DNA from: Raffaelea ambrosiae
Lineage: Eukaryota > Ascomycota > Sordariomycetes > Ophiostomatales > Ophiostomataceae
Length of the DNA stretch: 64,000 nucleotides
Direction: 5' to 3'
Assembly: GCA_002778195.1 (NCBI GenBank)
Contig: PCDI01000008.1
Location: 62,001-126,000, forward strand
The translations under genes and the position numbers were made by a program. The notes beneath the pieces were generated by a model, which was not told the origin of the DNA, ran no database searches, and was given only the letters and a program-made list of their open reading frames with translations. Below are positions 32,885-43,223 of this stretch, piece by piece (the stretch's first letter is position 1; the number at the start of each line of letters is the position of its first letter).

Positions 32885-34282
32885 ATGGCTGACAACCCCG
32901 GCACTGCCACCTCGGCAAGCGGCTCCGCTCCGCACCCGTCTTCGCCGGCGGCAAAGGACGACAGCCCGGCAGCTCCTCATCCCCCCTCCCCTACGGGGAA
33001 GGACGGCAGCCCGGCAGCTCCTCACCCCTCCTCTCCCACAGGAAAGAGCGAGCGCTCAGCAGCTTCCCGCCATTCCTCTCCAAAAAGCGAGCGCTCGGCT
33101 GGCCACAATGACCACGGCGCGGCCGCTGCCGTGGTGATGCAGACCGCGGCTCTGGAGGCGGACGACAACCACGGCGAGCCAGGCCTCGAGAGCGACGACG
33201 AAGGGCTCGGGTCCGATGCGTCGTCGCGTGCGAGCACCAGCGTCTCGAGCAGCGTGCGCGACTACAACTTTGAGAACAGCAGGCGCTACCACAAGTTCCA
33301 GGAAGGCCGGTATCATTTCCCCAACGACGAGCCCGAGCAGGAGCGCGAGGACATGAAGCACGCCATGATCGTCCATCTCATGAGCTCGCGCCTGCACTCG
33401 GCGCCGCTCCAGAACCCACAGGAGGTGCTCGACATTGGCACGGGAACGGGTATCTGGGCGATTGACAGTGCGTGCTGTCTCTGGGGTTCGTTCTGATGTG
33501 GTCGTACGCAATGGCTGACGAGCGTGTAGTGGGTGACGAATACCCGGAAGCCAGCGTCCTCGGCATCGACCTGAGCCCCATTCAGCCGAATTGGGTACCC
33601 CCCAATGTGCGGTTCATGGTCGACGATGCGGAAGCCGAGTGGGCGCACATCGCGCCGAACTCGCTCGACTATGTGCATGTGCGGCACATGGCGTCGTCCC
33701 TCCGGAACTGGCCCAAGCTGCTGGGGCAGGCGTTTGCGTACGGACAGGCCCCAATACAATCCCAGTCGCACTTTTCTTTTCTTTTCTTTTTTTTCTTTTT
33801 CTTGGCTGACCCAGACTTTGCGCAGTGCCGTCAAGCCCGGTGGCTGGATCGAGCTCCAAGAGCTCCGGTTCGTCCTCAGCTGCGACGACGGCACCCTCCG
33901 CGAAGGCAACCAGCTGGACGCCTTCCTCAATGGTGTCAAGGACGGCCTGGCCGTGTTCGGCGTCGACCTTCTGGGCATGGAGAAGAACGCGGCAAATGTC
34001 CGGGGGGCGGGCTTTGTGGACGTCCAAGAGCAGGTGTACAAGGTCCCCGTGGGGACGTGGCCGCGCGACCAGAAGATGAAGACGATCGGGCTGTACAACC
34101 GGAGCATGATCTACGACGGCCTGCAGGGCATCTCCATGGGGCCGTTTACCAGGGGACTGAAGTGGACGCCGGAGGAAGTGGAGATATTCTTGGTGGGTGT
34201 CAGGAAGGCGTTGATGGACAACAGCCAGCATACGTACCTGCCGTTCCACGTGGTGATAGGGCAAAAGCCGGAAAGCGCATGA
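32885..34282 (+). CDS. LaeA-like SAM-dependent methyltransferase, 415 aa, three exons
   Basis: Exons 32885-33467, 33530-33737 and 33826-34282; introns of 62 nt (GTGCGT...GCTGAC...GTAG) and 88 nt (GTACGG...GCTGAC...CGCAG). I chose the second acceptor because it joins LLGQAFAAVKPGGWIELQEL in frame; the alternative acceptor CCCAG at 33814 does not. The first 115 residues are a Ser/Pro/Asp-rich disordered tail with repeats of SPAAPHP(P/S)SPTGK. The class I methyltransferase fold follows, with SAM motif I VLDIGTGTGIWAID at about 181-194, an acidic residue at GIDLSPIQP, and the post-motif KPGGWIELQE. The family resembles the velvet-complex partner LaeA and related regulators or small-molecule methyltransferases. 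The true substrate is unknown. Confidence 0.87.
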
Positions 34283-34520
34283 TGGCCCCAGCAGGAGAGG
34301 CGGTTGTGCGCACGCCGGGAGCCCCAGAATCTTCCACTTTGTAGATATGCCATGCAGTTTTTTACGTTTAATGATGATATTTTTTTGGCACGACTTTCAG
34401 GGCGCCATGGGGTTCTCTCTGAGTCTGACCGCAATTTCATCTTTCTAGAACCATGGATGGGATGTAGGTGACGCGGTAGTAAGGAAAAAAAGAAAAAAGA
34501 AAAAAGAAGAGAAGTAGAAA

Positions 34521-34535
34521 AAAAAGAAAAAAAAA
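34521..34535 (-). terminator. Pol III T-run terminator of tRNA-Ala
   Basis: On the minus strand the bases just after the tRNA form T runs interrupted by one C (A-rich on +, 34521-34535). They sit in a longer purine tract from about 34482. Confidence 0.75.
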
Positions 34536-34539
34536 GTCG

Positions 34540-34611
34540 TGGACGGGCAGGGAATCGAACCCTGGACCTCTCCCATGCTAAGGGAATGTTATACCACTAA
34601 ACCACACGCCC
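34540..34611 (-). tRNA. tRNA-Ala (anticodon AGC)
   Basis: The minus strand folds as a 72-nt cloverleaf without intron: acceptor GGGCGTG/CCCGTCC, D arm with TGGTTTAGTGGT (A box), anticodon stem TTCCC/GGGAG around loop TTAGCAT (anticodon AGC), and T arm CAGGG-TTCGATT-CCCTG (B box). The discriminator is A. Position 3-70 is G.U, the classical alanine identity element, which confirms the call independently of the anticodon. Pair 6-67 is a U-C mismatch. On the minus strand a T run follows within about 5 nt, a normal Pol III terminator. CCA is not encoded, as usual in eukaryotes. Confidence 0.95.
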
Positions 34612-35678
34612 TAGAGCTAGTCCGTGAGAGAAAATTCGGGCGTAGTGGGCATCATGATTGCGGGAACCGGTCGTTTGCAAAATGCAAGGCCGGGGTGCGC
34701 GATGCAAGGGAAAACCTACAGCTGCAGTGGAGCCAAGCTGTCGCGCAGCGGCGGTTGCCATTCTTTCTCAGCCCTATGCGCAGCGACGTATGCACACTGC
34801 TGACAACATCTGCATTACCACTCGCAAGATACACCCCATTCGTTGCTTCCGGCGCAGAACACATTCTATTCGGGGGTGCCTGTGTGGCGCGTTTTTCTCC
34901 TTCTCCTTGTTTCTCTGACCCGGTGGCGTGTCTCTGTTGCCCACCAGTGATTCACAATGCCGAGGTCTCGCATTCTATGCCAGCATCCTTGCGGTGGTGT
35001 CCGGCCATGTAGCAGGCCACAGCGACATGAAACAGGCCAAGAAAAGGTCCCGTCGGGTTGCAGCGACAAACAAACAGATGGAGGGGACGGAAGGGAAAGA
35101 AGGGACCCGAAATCGGGAAATGGAAGACGCCTTTGGCAGTGTATAAGAGAAAAAAAAGAAAAAAAAGAAGAAAAGAAAAAACTAAGGAACGGGACGGTCG
35201 ACAGACAGAAAAATGGCCCGAACAGCCCGGCGAGTAAACTACAAAAAATACCGGCAGAGCACGCCGACAACCCCTCAGGGGATCAGTCACCCCCTACCCC
35301 CCTCAGCGGCCGAGCCGCCCGTGAAAATCTCCCGTTCCTCTCTCCCTGCCGAGCGCTCCACTAGGCGTCAGCCAGCCCTGCGGCAAGTCGTATGATGCGA
35401 GTCAGGGGGGCGTTTGGTGGGTGGAGACTGTGAGCAAGATAGCATTGGCTGGCCGTGGGAGACTGGGAGTCGCGCCTGCCCACCAATAGGCCACTAATAG
35501 GCCACTAATACGAGTTCGTCCAGTTTTAAGAAGAGAGTTGAGGGAAAGCGCGCCCAGAACGATCCAATCTTAATTTCTGACGTCTTCAACCACCTCGCTT
35601 CTTCTTGCCCTCCCTCCCCCCCCCCCCAACATGCGTGTCTACATGCATTCGGCTTGACCGCGACGCACTCTCGCACCA
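34612..35678. other. Intergenic region upstream of the oxidase gene
   Basis: Holds the 5' flank of the tRNA and the promoter of the multicopper oxidase. A purine tract lies at about 35149-35180, an 11-bp direct repeat taggccactaa at about 35489-35510, and a C run near 35617-35628. No gene seen. Confidence 0.5.
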
Positions 35679-38278
35679 ATGCAATCCGATCGGCTGCGAC
35701 CCGCCAGCGACAGCGAGGAGAGCGACGATGGCGAGGGCGGCCGGCTGCTGGAGCTGAAGCCGCCGAGGTCCCCCCTATACGGGGACGACCACCACCTCGA
35801 TGTCGAAGACGGCGGCAGCGGTGGTGCCTTGGACACGGCGGCGCGGCAGCCGTTTCTCGTCCGGCGGCTCCGGCAGCCGGTGGCCGCGCCTCGCTTGCTG
35901 GCGCTCCTCATCGCCATCAGCTCCTTCTCCATCATGGTCTTTGTCGGCTTCGCCTTCTCTCACATGGCACAGCGTCCTCCCGCCTTGGGGGCCGGTGTGC
36001 CAGAAACAGCTGCCCCAGAAGCAGATGCCCCCGAAATCGTCACGCCGTCACCACCGCCGCCACCACCACCACCACCACCACCACCACCACCACCACTACC
36101 GTCGCCGTCCGCGATGGCCGTCTCGCAGATTCCGCCCAGCGATGCCTTCGATCTCAAGAAGACCGGTTTCGCCCCAGCAGGTGGTGCCCCGGCTCGCCGC
36201 GACTATGTCTTCAACATCACGCGCAGTCCCAGCCGACCTGACGGGGTCGAGAAGCCCACGCTTCTCATCAATGGCCAGTCGCCGGGCCCGCTCATCGAGG
36301 CGAACACGGGCGACTCCGTCCGTGTGACGGTGATCAACAGCATGGCCCCCGACGACGGCGCCACGACGATCCACTGGCACGGCATCGACCAGCGCAACAG
36401 CGCTTGGATGGACGGCGTGTATGGAGTCACGCAGTGCGGCATCCCCCCCGGCGAGAGCTTTACGTACGAGTTTGACATTGTCGACCAACGGGGGACCTTC
36501 TGGTACCACTCGCATCTGTCGGGGCAGTACACGGACGGACTGTTTGGACCACTGGTAGGCCGTCTTTCTCGCCATATCTCTTCACTCTTTCTAGCCGCTC
36601 TACGACGGCTGACATTCCACAGATCGTTCACGATGCCGATGAAAAGATTCCCGAGGTAGACGAAGACAGGATCGTCATGATGGGCGACCACCATCATACG
36701 CCGCAAAAAGAGGTATATGACCCGGACAGCACCGTTCCTGGACTGCTCCAGCGTGCAATGCTAACGGAAGATGCAGCTCTTAAACAGCTATCTGGGCATT
36801 TCCCCGGGCCGCCTTGGCCGTCGGGCCATGTCCGGCATGGAGCCGTCGCCCGATAATATCGTGATGAACGGCCGCAACATCTTCAACTGCACGGACGGAC
36901 AGCGCCAAGTGCAACGTCTCCCCGACGGCGAGTACACGCTGGCACAGTGTGCGAGTGGCTCTGTCTACTCCACGCGCGCCCAACGCGGCCAGCGCGTGCG
37001 CCTCCGCTTGATCAGCCACAGTTCCAACATCCCCGTCTGGTTCTCCGTCGACAGCCACGTTCTGCAGATTGTCGAGATTGACGGCGTCGAGGTCGAGCCC
37101 ATCTCCACAACACGCGTCTTTGTCAACCCAGGCCAGCGCTATTCTGTCATCCTCACGGCCGACCAGCCGGCCGGCAACTACATTATGCGCGCCACCGCGG
37201 TGCGCCACTGTTCCATGATCCACTTCAACGGCAATCTCGACGGCGTCGACAACCAGGCCACTGGCATCCTCTCCTACGACGACGCCGATCCGAGATCGCC
37301 GCCGCTGGGCACGCCCTGGACACTGGACAGCCGGACGCACCCCGACTTTGGCCGCGAGCCATGGGCTACGCGCGCCTGCAAGGACATGCCGTTTGACATG
37401 GCCAAGCCGGTCCGCGCTGCCGCCGCATATGCCATCAGCGAGCAGAACAAGCACCACATCGCGTTCGAGATGAAACGCAGCAACAATGCTCTGCTGACGT
37501 TCATTGGGGGCGTAAGCATTGCTCTCCCTGTCACCTCTCCCTTTCAACTTCTGCCCATACTGACACGCGGCAGACTCTGTTTTCCCTCGACTCGGATGAC
37601 GCCGTGCTCTGGAAAGCATCCAATACGAGCGACGCGTCGCCCGACACCGTGGATGCAGTCTTTGCGCAGTGGCACTTTCCAGAGAACCAACACGTCTTCG
37701 TCTCCCACGACGACGGCCAAAGTGCGGAAATCGCCGTCAGTGCCCAAAACATGATGACCCATCCATGGCATCTCCAGTAGGTCCCATCTAGCTGGTTCTC
37801 TCTTTAATTTTCTATCAAATGCGCTAACACACATCGCAGCGGTTCGTTATGCTGAGTCCACGAACGGAGGTGAAAAACAAGTGTACTAACGTCTGTCTAG
37901 GACAAACATTCCAGATTGTCGGCTGGGGATCCGGCGCTTACGGTGCCGGCAAAACCACTTGGAACCGTGACAACCCGCTGAGGCGGGACACTGTCACGAT
38001 TCCAGGCAACACGCATGTTGTCCTGCGCATCCGTGCCGATAACCCCGGCATCTGGGCACTGCACTGCCATATCCAGTGGCATGCCGAGGGTAAACCACCC
38101 CCCTTTTTCTTCTCTTTTTGCCAACTCTCATTTGCTGACATTTGTCATTTTCCCCATTCTAGGCGGCATGTTTGCTCTAGTCGGCCAGCGTTTGGGTGTT
38201 CTCCAGGAACAAATCAGCGCGCTGAGCAACCAAGACGACGGCATTCCACACCGGTTCTGTGCCAACTCCAGCCAGTAG
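35679..38278 (+). CDS. Membrane-anchored multicopper oxidase (laccase-like), 736 aa, seven exons including a 2-nt exon
   Basis: Exons 35679-36554, 36623-36712, 36777-37511, 37574-37776, 37840-37841, 37901-38089 and 38163-38278. The four copper motifs are present: HWHG at 232-235, WYHSHLSG near 276, HPWHLHG at 630-636 and HCHIQWHAEGGM from 690, so a full T1/T2/T3 set is expected. The enzyme should couple four one-electron oxidations of phenols, metals or similar substrates to reduction of O2. A cytosolic tail of about 70 residues, one TM helix (about 73-95; LLALLIAISSFSIMVFVGF) and a Pro run (about 123-139) precede the three cupredoxin domains. The predicted type II topology faces the catalytic part to the cell surface or lumen, unlike secreted laccases and Fet3, whose anchor is C-terminal. 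The third motif is in frame only if exon 5 is the dinucleotide CG. It is not a classical secreted laccase; the substrate is unknown. Confidence 0.88.
37840..37841 (+). other. Predicted 2-nt microexon (CG) of the multicopper oxidase
   Basis: Exon 4 ends ...CAT CTC CA before GTAGGT. A 63-nt intron with a GCTAAC branch ends in ATCGCAG. CG follows, then GTTCGT opens a 59-nt intron with a perfect TACTAAC branch ending in GTCTAG. Joining CA+CG+GA gives CAC GGA, that is His635-Gly636, completing HPWHLHG. Without the dinucleotide the frame is lost directly after the T2 histidine; a longer exon using GTTATG loses the frame, and still longer ones hit TGA. Thus sequence logic requires CG here, unless the locus carries a 2-nt deletion. 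Confidence 0.7.
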
Positions 38279-38853
38279 ACCTCGCCGGCAAGAAAGTCAC
38301 TGCATGGTGAAAAATCGGGCCTCTAGTTCCTGGCAGACCCAAGGGGCCTCCTATTCGGAACTCTGTACAAATGTATGAATAATAAGACGTATGCATATAT
38401 GGATTCTTTGCGAGCCTTTTTTTGGTGTATTTAAACATTTGGTATAGATGGGTATACATGTCTCCATTTGGCTTAGATTTCAACTATTATTGCATTGCAC
38501 CAACTCTTCGTCAGTCCGGAGCTCTCCGAGCCCTGTGTTCTGTGTACTATCTTCCCCAAACCCACCGTAGTCGATTGGTGTGGCCCACCATAGCGGAACA
38601 ACGACTTCCAGTATTAGTTAACGCCGTCTTATCGCTGTCGGACACGCCGCCCTCTCTCTATCTTTCCCTCTTGCAGGGCCCTCCTTGGGGGCCTTTTGTC
38701 GGTACTTGCCACGCCAACATTGCCCGAGGTCTACTGAGATACTGCAAGTTGTCTGCCCTACTGCCAGGGACAAGAAATGAGAGCAGAGGTCGTCGACAGA
38801 CATAAGAGTCATCTGTTTCCTCCTGTAGCCGCACGACCACCACTTCTTTCACA
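38279..38853. promoter_or_regulatory. Intergenic region between oxidase and amidohydrolase
   Basis: 3' UTR of the oxidase gene (AT-rich, 38370-38480) and promoter of the amidohydrolase. No gene seen. Confidence 0.45.
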
Positions 38854-40326
38854 ATGGACGGCACGGCCGCCTCGGATAGCACGCTCCTGACGGATGTGAC
38901 CGTCATCACCGTCGATGCCACGCGACGCATCATTCTCCGGGGCTGTGTTCTCATGGAGGGCAGCCGCATCACGCACGTCTCGTCCCAGGCGCCGGCGGCG
39001 GCGGCCCTGCCACCCCACACGCGCGTGCTGTCTCTGCCCGGGCGCATCGTCATTCCGGGTCTCGTCAACACCCATGCCCACCTGGCGCAGTCGCTGCTGC
39101 GGGGGCTGGCCGAGGACCTGCCCCTGCACGACTGGCTGTGCGACCGCATCTGGCCGCTGGAGGCGGCCTACGCGGGGGAGGGCGACGAGGCCGACGGCTA
39201 CGTGGCGGCGCGGCTGACGATTGCCGAGATGCTCCAGAGCGGCACGACGTGCTTCCTGGAGGCGATGCTGACGCACGGCTCGGGCATCGCCCACGTGGCC
39301 CGCGCCGTGGAGGAGACGGGCATCCGCGCCTGCCTGGGCAAGCTGGTCAAGTTTGTCGAGACCGACCCGGCGCTCGGCCTCGCCGACGCCCGCGACAAGG
39401 ACCTGCCGCACATGAGCATCCCGTCGCTGCTGGCGGCGCACGACGCCTACCACGGCCGCGCCGACGGCCGCCTGCACGTGTGGGCCGCCTGCGGCACGCC
39501 GCGCGGCGCGCCCCTCGCCGACTTTGCCCGGGTCGGCGAGGCCTGCCGCGCGCGCGGCATCGGCCTCACCATGCACTGCGCCGAGGCGCCGCGCGACCTG
39601 TCCCTCTTCCGGGAGCAGTATGCGGGGCGCTCGCCGGTGCAGTTCTGCGAGGACGCCGCGCTCCTCGCGGGGCCCCGGACGGTGCTGGCGCACATGTGCC
39701 ACCTGGACGCGGCCGCCGACCTGCCGCGGCTGGCCCGCACCGGCACGTCGGTCGCGCACAACCCCACGAGCAACCTCAAGCTGGCGTCGGGCATCGCACC
39801 CGTGCCGGCCCTGGCGGCCGCCGGCGTCAACGTCGCCCTCGGCACCGACGGCGCCCCCTGCAACAACACGTACGACATGCTGCGCGAGATGCACCTGGCC
39901 TCCATCCTGCACCGCGGACCCAGCCTCGACGCCACCGCCGTCGGCGCCCACGCGGCGCTCGAGATGGCGACGCTGCACGGGGCGCGCGCGCTGGGCCTGG
40001 AGGACGACATTGGCAGCATCGCCGTGGGCAAGAAGGCGGACCTGGTGGTGCTGGACGTGCGCGGCAGCTGGGCGGCGCCGTGGGACCCGGAGGCGGTCCG
40101 GGACGGCGGCGGCGGCGGGCTGGACCCGGTGACCCTGGTCGTGGGCACGTGCACGGGCCGGGACGTGGAGATGGTGTGGGTGGACGGGCAGCTGCTGGTG
40201 GCGGGCGGCGCGCTGGTGCGGCTGGACGAGGCGGCGGTCGTGGCGGCGGCGCACCGGGCGATCCGGGGCATCCGGGCCCGGAGCGGCGTCCGGGCGACGG
40301 CCAAGGCTACGTGGGTGTACGAATAA
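38854..40326 (+). CDS. Amidohydrolase of the chlorohydrolase / SAH-MTA deaminase type, 490 aa
   Basis: Intronless, complete ORF; the ATG is in the context ACAATGG. The metal-dependent hydrolase signature is PGLVNTHAHL with His74 and His76. It is followed by MHCAEAPRD (third His plus Glu), HMCHLD (fourth His) and LGTDGAPCNN (catalytic Asp). This set and the spacing HAHLAQSLLRGLAEDLPL match the TrzN/AtzA and 5-methylthioadenosine/S-adenosylhomocysteine deaminase subgroup rather than guanine deaminase. Such enzymes remove amino or halogen groups from purine- or triazine-like rings in the cytosol. A C-terminal beta sandwich (KKADLVVLDVRG) completes the fold. It lies 526 bp upstream of, and on the same strand as, a NAT purine-type permease, suggesting import and deamination of a common heterocycle. 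That link is inference. Confidence 0.87.
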   Translation: MDGTAASDSTLLTDVTVITVDATRRIILRGCVLMEGSRITHVSSQAPAAAALPPHTRVLSLPGRIVIPGLVNTHAHLAQSLLRGLAEDLPLHDWLCDRIWPLEAAYAGEGDEADGYVAARLTIAEMLQSGTTCFLEAMLTHGSGIAHVARAVEETGIRACLGKLVKFVETDPALGLADARDKDLPHMSIPSLLAAHDAYHGRADGRLHVWAACGTPRGAPLADFARVGEACRARGIGLTMHCAEAPRDLSLFREQYAGRSPVQFCEDAALLAGPRTVLAHMCHLDAAADLPRLARTGTSVAHNPTSNLKLASGIAPVPALAAAGVNVALGTDGAPCNNTYDMLREMHLASILHRGPSLDATAVGAHAALEMATLHGARALGLEDDIGSIAVGKKADLVVLDVRGSWAAPWDPEAVRDGGGGGLDPVTLVVGTCTGRDVEMVWVDGQLLVAGGALVRLDEAAVVAAAHRAIRGIRARSGVRATAKATWVYE

Positions 40327-40852
40327 ACAGCTTCTGGTCCAGCAGGAATACACGAAATGCACAAAAGACAGACATGCCATGGCAGACCGTGAAAGGCACG
40401 ACAGACAGCAATCGTGCCGTTCGCACGTGGGGGGGGGTGCATCTCGGCAGTCCTTGCCAGGAGCGGGTCCACTCACACGGTAGCGTTGCTGGTGGGCCCG
40501 CTCTATCGCACCGTCTCCATGGTGTAATCACAGATCACAGACGGCCAGCTCCGACGACTCGGGATAAGGTGGCTCTCTCTTCTTTCTGCTGCGATCCTTG
40601 GCCATGGCAGCTTTCGCTTTATCGGCTGCGTGATTCGTCCCAGCTGTAGATAGCCAGATGTGGATAAATCTACGTTCTCGCTGGTTTGGGGAGAGGGTTT
40701 TTTTTTTCTTCCCTTTTCAAACACGCGGCCCATGCCCAGAACCAGGGATTGGGAAGACTCAATAACGTTTCCCATACGTAGCATGTGTGCACTGCTTTCT
40801 TCTGTTTCGATCTTGCCTGTTCGGTCGAGAACTGGCCCCCCTGCTGTTTGCA
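40327..40852. promoter_or_regulatory. Promoter of the NAT permease
   Basis: Starts with the hydrolase 3' end (ATAAA motif directly at the stop). A G run lies at about 40430-40437 and a T run at about 40699-40707. No gene seen. Confidence 0.45.
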
Positions 40853-42773
40853 ATGACCGCTTCGTCTGAGAAATCCACGGAAAAGACGGCCGGGTCCCGG
40901 GCCGTGCTCGAGGACCCCGACCCGGTGCCGTCGGCGTCGGAGGATGTGGTCGTCGCCAACGACGGCTGGAAGGCTCGGGCGCAGCATCTCAAGACGTATT
41001 TCACCACGCGTGAGGGCTGGCTTGGTGACTATGTGCGTGTGTTTGGTCTTTTCTTTTCTTTTTTTTTGCAGTTTTCTTTCCCCTTTCTTTTCCTTTTCAT
41101 TTCCTTGCTCCCCTCTTCTCTGCTGTGGTCGACCCCCTATCTAACATGGCCCCCCCCCCCCCCCCCAGGACTACCTCTACCTCGTCACGCCCAATATTTG
41201 GCCCCTCAACCGGAGATACAAGGGCTACAAGGCCCCCTTCTACGGCCTCAACGACGAGGTGCCCATCCTCCTGACCGTCATCCTCGGCCTCCAGCACGCC
41301 CTCTGCATGGTCGGCTCCATCGTCAGCCCGCCCCTTGCCATCGCCAGCGGCAGCTTCTATCTCAGCACGGCCCAGACCCAGTACCTCGTGTCGGCCGCCT
41401 TTATCTGCACCGGCATCGCCACCGCCCTCCAGGTCATCCGCGTCCACATCGCCAAGACGCCCTTTTTCATCGGCACCGGCCTCCTCTCCGTCGTCGGGCC
41501 GACCTTTGACATCCTGCCCATCGCCGCCAACTACGCCAGCCTGCGCTACGCCAACGGCACCTGCCCGTCCGCGGACGACGGCACGCCGCTGCCCTGCCCC
41601 GAGGCCTGGGGCGCCATCCTCGGCACGATGCTGTGCACCGTCTGGGTGCAGCTGCTCCTCAGCTTTGTGCCGCCGCGGCAGCTGAACCGCGTGTTCCCCA
41701 AGGTGGTCACGGGCTCGCTGCTGCTGCTGGTCGGCGTGTATCTGATCAGCAGCGGCATGCAGAACTGGGGCGGCAGCAGCAACTGCCACGACGCCGGCGA
41801 CACGGGCTTGTATGCGCTGTGCCCCAGCACCGCGGCGCCGCGGCCCTTGCCCTGGGGCGCGCCGCCGCTGATCGGCCTCGGCTTCAGCGTCTTTGTGGCC
41901 ATTGTGCTGGTCGAGCAGTGCGGGTCGCCGCTGATGAAGTCGGCGTCGGTCATCCTGGGGCTGCTGGTCGGCTGCCTGGTGTCGGGGCTGACGGGCTACT
42001 GGTCGCTGGACCACATCCGCGCCGCGCCGCCGGTCACGTTTCTGTGGGTGCACACCTTTGCGCTCTCGGTCGACGGCGCGCTGGTGCTGCCGCTGCTCAT
42101 CATGTTTGTGTGCGAGGCCGTGTCGTGCATGCCCGACATCCTGGCGACGGCCGAGATCAGCAACGTCGACATCGAGGGCACCGTCTTCCACGCGCGCATC
42201 CAGGGCGGCATCCTGTGCGACGGCCTGGGCAGCCTGCTGTCGACGCTGGGCACGGGCCCGCCCATGGTGTCGCAGGCCGGCAACAACGGCGTGATCGCGC
42301 TGACCGGCTGCGCGTCGCGCCGGGCCGGCTGGTGCGCGTCGGCGTTTCTCGTCCTCATGGGCGTCTTTGGCAAGTTTGGCGCCGTCTTCGGATCCATGCC
42401 GCCGTCCGTCCTGGGCGGCATGCAGGTGTTCCTGTACGCCACCATTGCCGTGGCCGGCATCCGCGTGCTGGCGCTGGTGCCGTTCACGCGGCGCAACCGC
42501 TTCCTCCTGACCGCCAGCCTGGGCGTCGGCTTCATCGACATTGTGCAGCCGGACTGGTTCGACCAGATCCTGGCCTACTCGGGCGCCAACGTGCACCTGG
42601 CCGGCTTCGAGCAGGGGCTGAACCTGATTGTGGAGACCCCCTTTATCGTCGCCGCGGCCTTGGCCGTGTTCCTCAACCTGGTGCTGCCGGACGACGCCAG
42701 CGAGATGGACGACCTGCTGCGGGATGCCAGCGGCAAGCCCGTCTTCAGCGGCGTGCACGGCCGGTCGGATTGA
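40853..42773 (+). CDS. NAT/NCS2 purine-type permease with an altered signature, 594 aa, two exons
   Basis: Exons 40853-41032 and 41169-42773; the 136-nt intron ends in a long C run then CAG. The join gives REGWLGDYDYLYLV. About 14 TM segments follow. The UapA/UapC-like layout is clear: the TM8 acidic motif (CEAVSCMPD), the TM9 Asp (ILCDGLGSLLSTLG) and the NAT signature region with NNGVIALT. In UapA that signature starts with Gln (QNxG) and ends in Arg; here it reads G431-N-N-G-VIALT-G440. Both the substrate-contacting Gln and the selectivity Arg are therefore Gly. The family imports xanthine and uric acid with protons across the plasma membrane. The changes suggest a different or wider substrate, perhaps one handled by the upstream hydrolase. 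Start choice: the first ATG with normal context; an upstream in-frame ATG at 40787 is less likely. Confidence 0.9.
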
Positions 42774-43223
42774 GGTGGAGGGGGGGGGATCGGGAAATCA
42801 AGGGAAAGAGGTGGGGAGCCAGATGGTCATCATCTCTTTCTCGTCTGTGTTTCTGGAAAATCCAGGCATGGCACTATTTGGATATCAATACGTAGCTAAA
42901 CAACTAGAACGTGCGGTCTGCTATGTATACATGGTGACGCCTCGGTGGGAGTACTCCTGGGTGCAGCCTCTAGAAATGCCAAAAAAATAATAGAAAAATA
43001 GAAAAAACATAGAAAAAAAAGCCAATGTTTTTCTGTTGTCTCCTGTAGGCCCGTGGCTGCGTTTCTTGGGTCAGGCTCTAGTTGCGGGTTGACCTTGCCC
43101 GAATTCGGGTTCCACAGTTTCTATTGAGAAACCCCGAGACGGCGTGGAACATTGGCACAGAGACACACCTGCATCTACTTGCATTTGACCTCGCCCAACC
43201 CCCGGTTTTGCACCAGACGAAGC
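42774..43223. other. 3' flank of the NAT permease
   Basis: Contains a G run (42778-42788) and A-rich stretches at 42977-43019. No gene seen. Confidence 0.45.
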
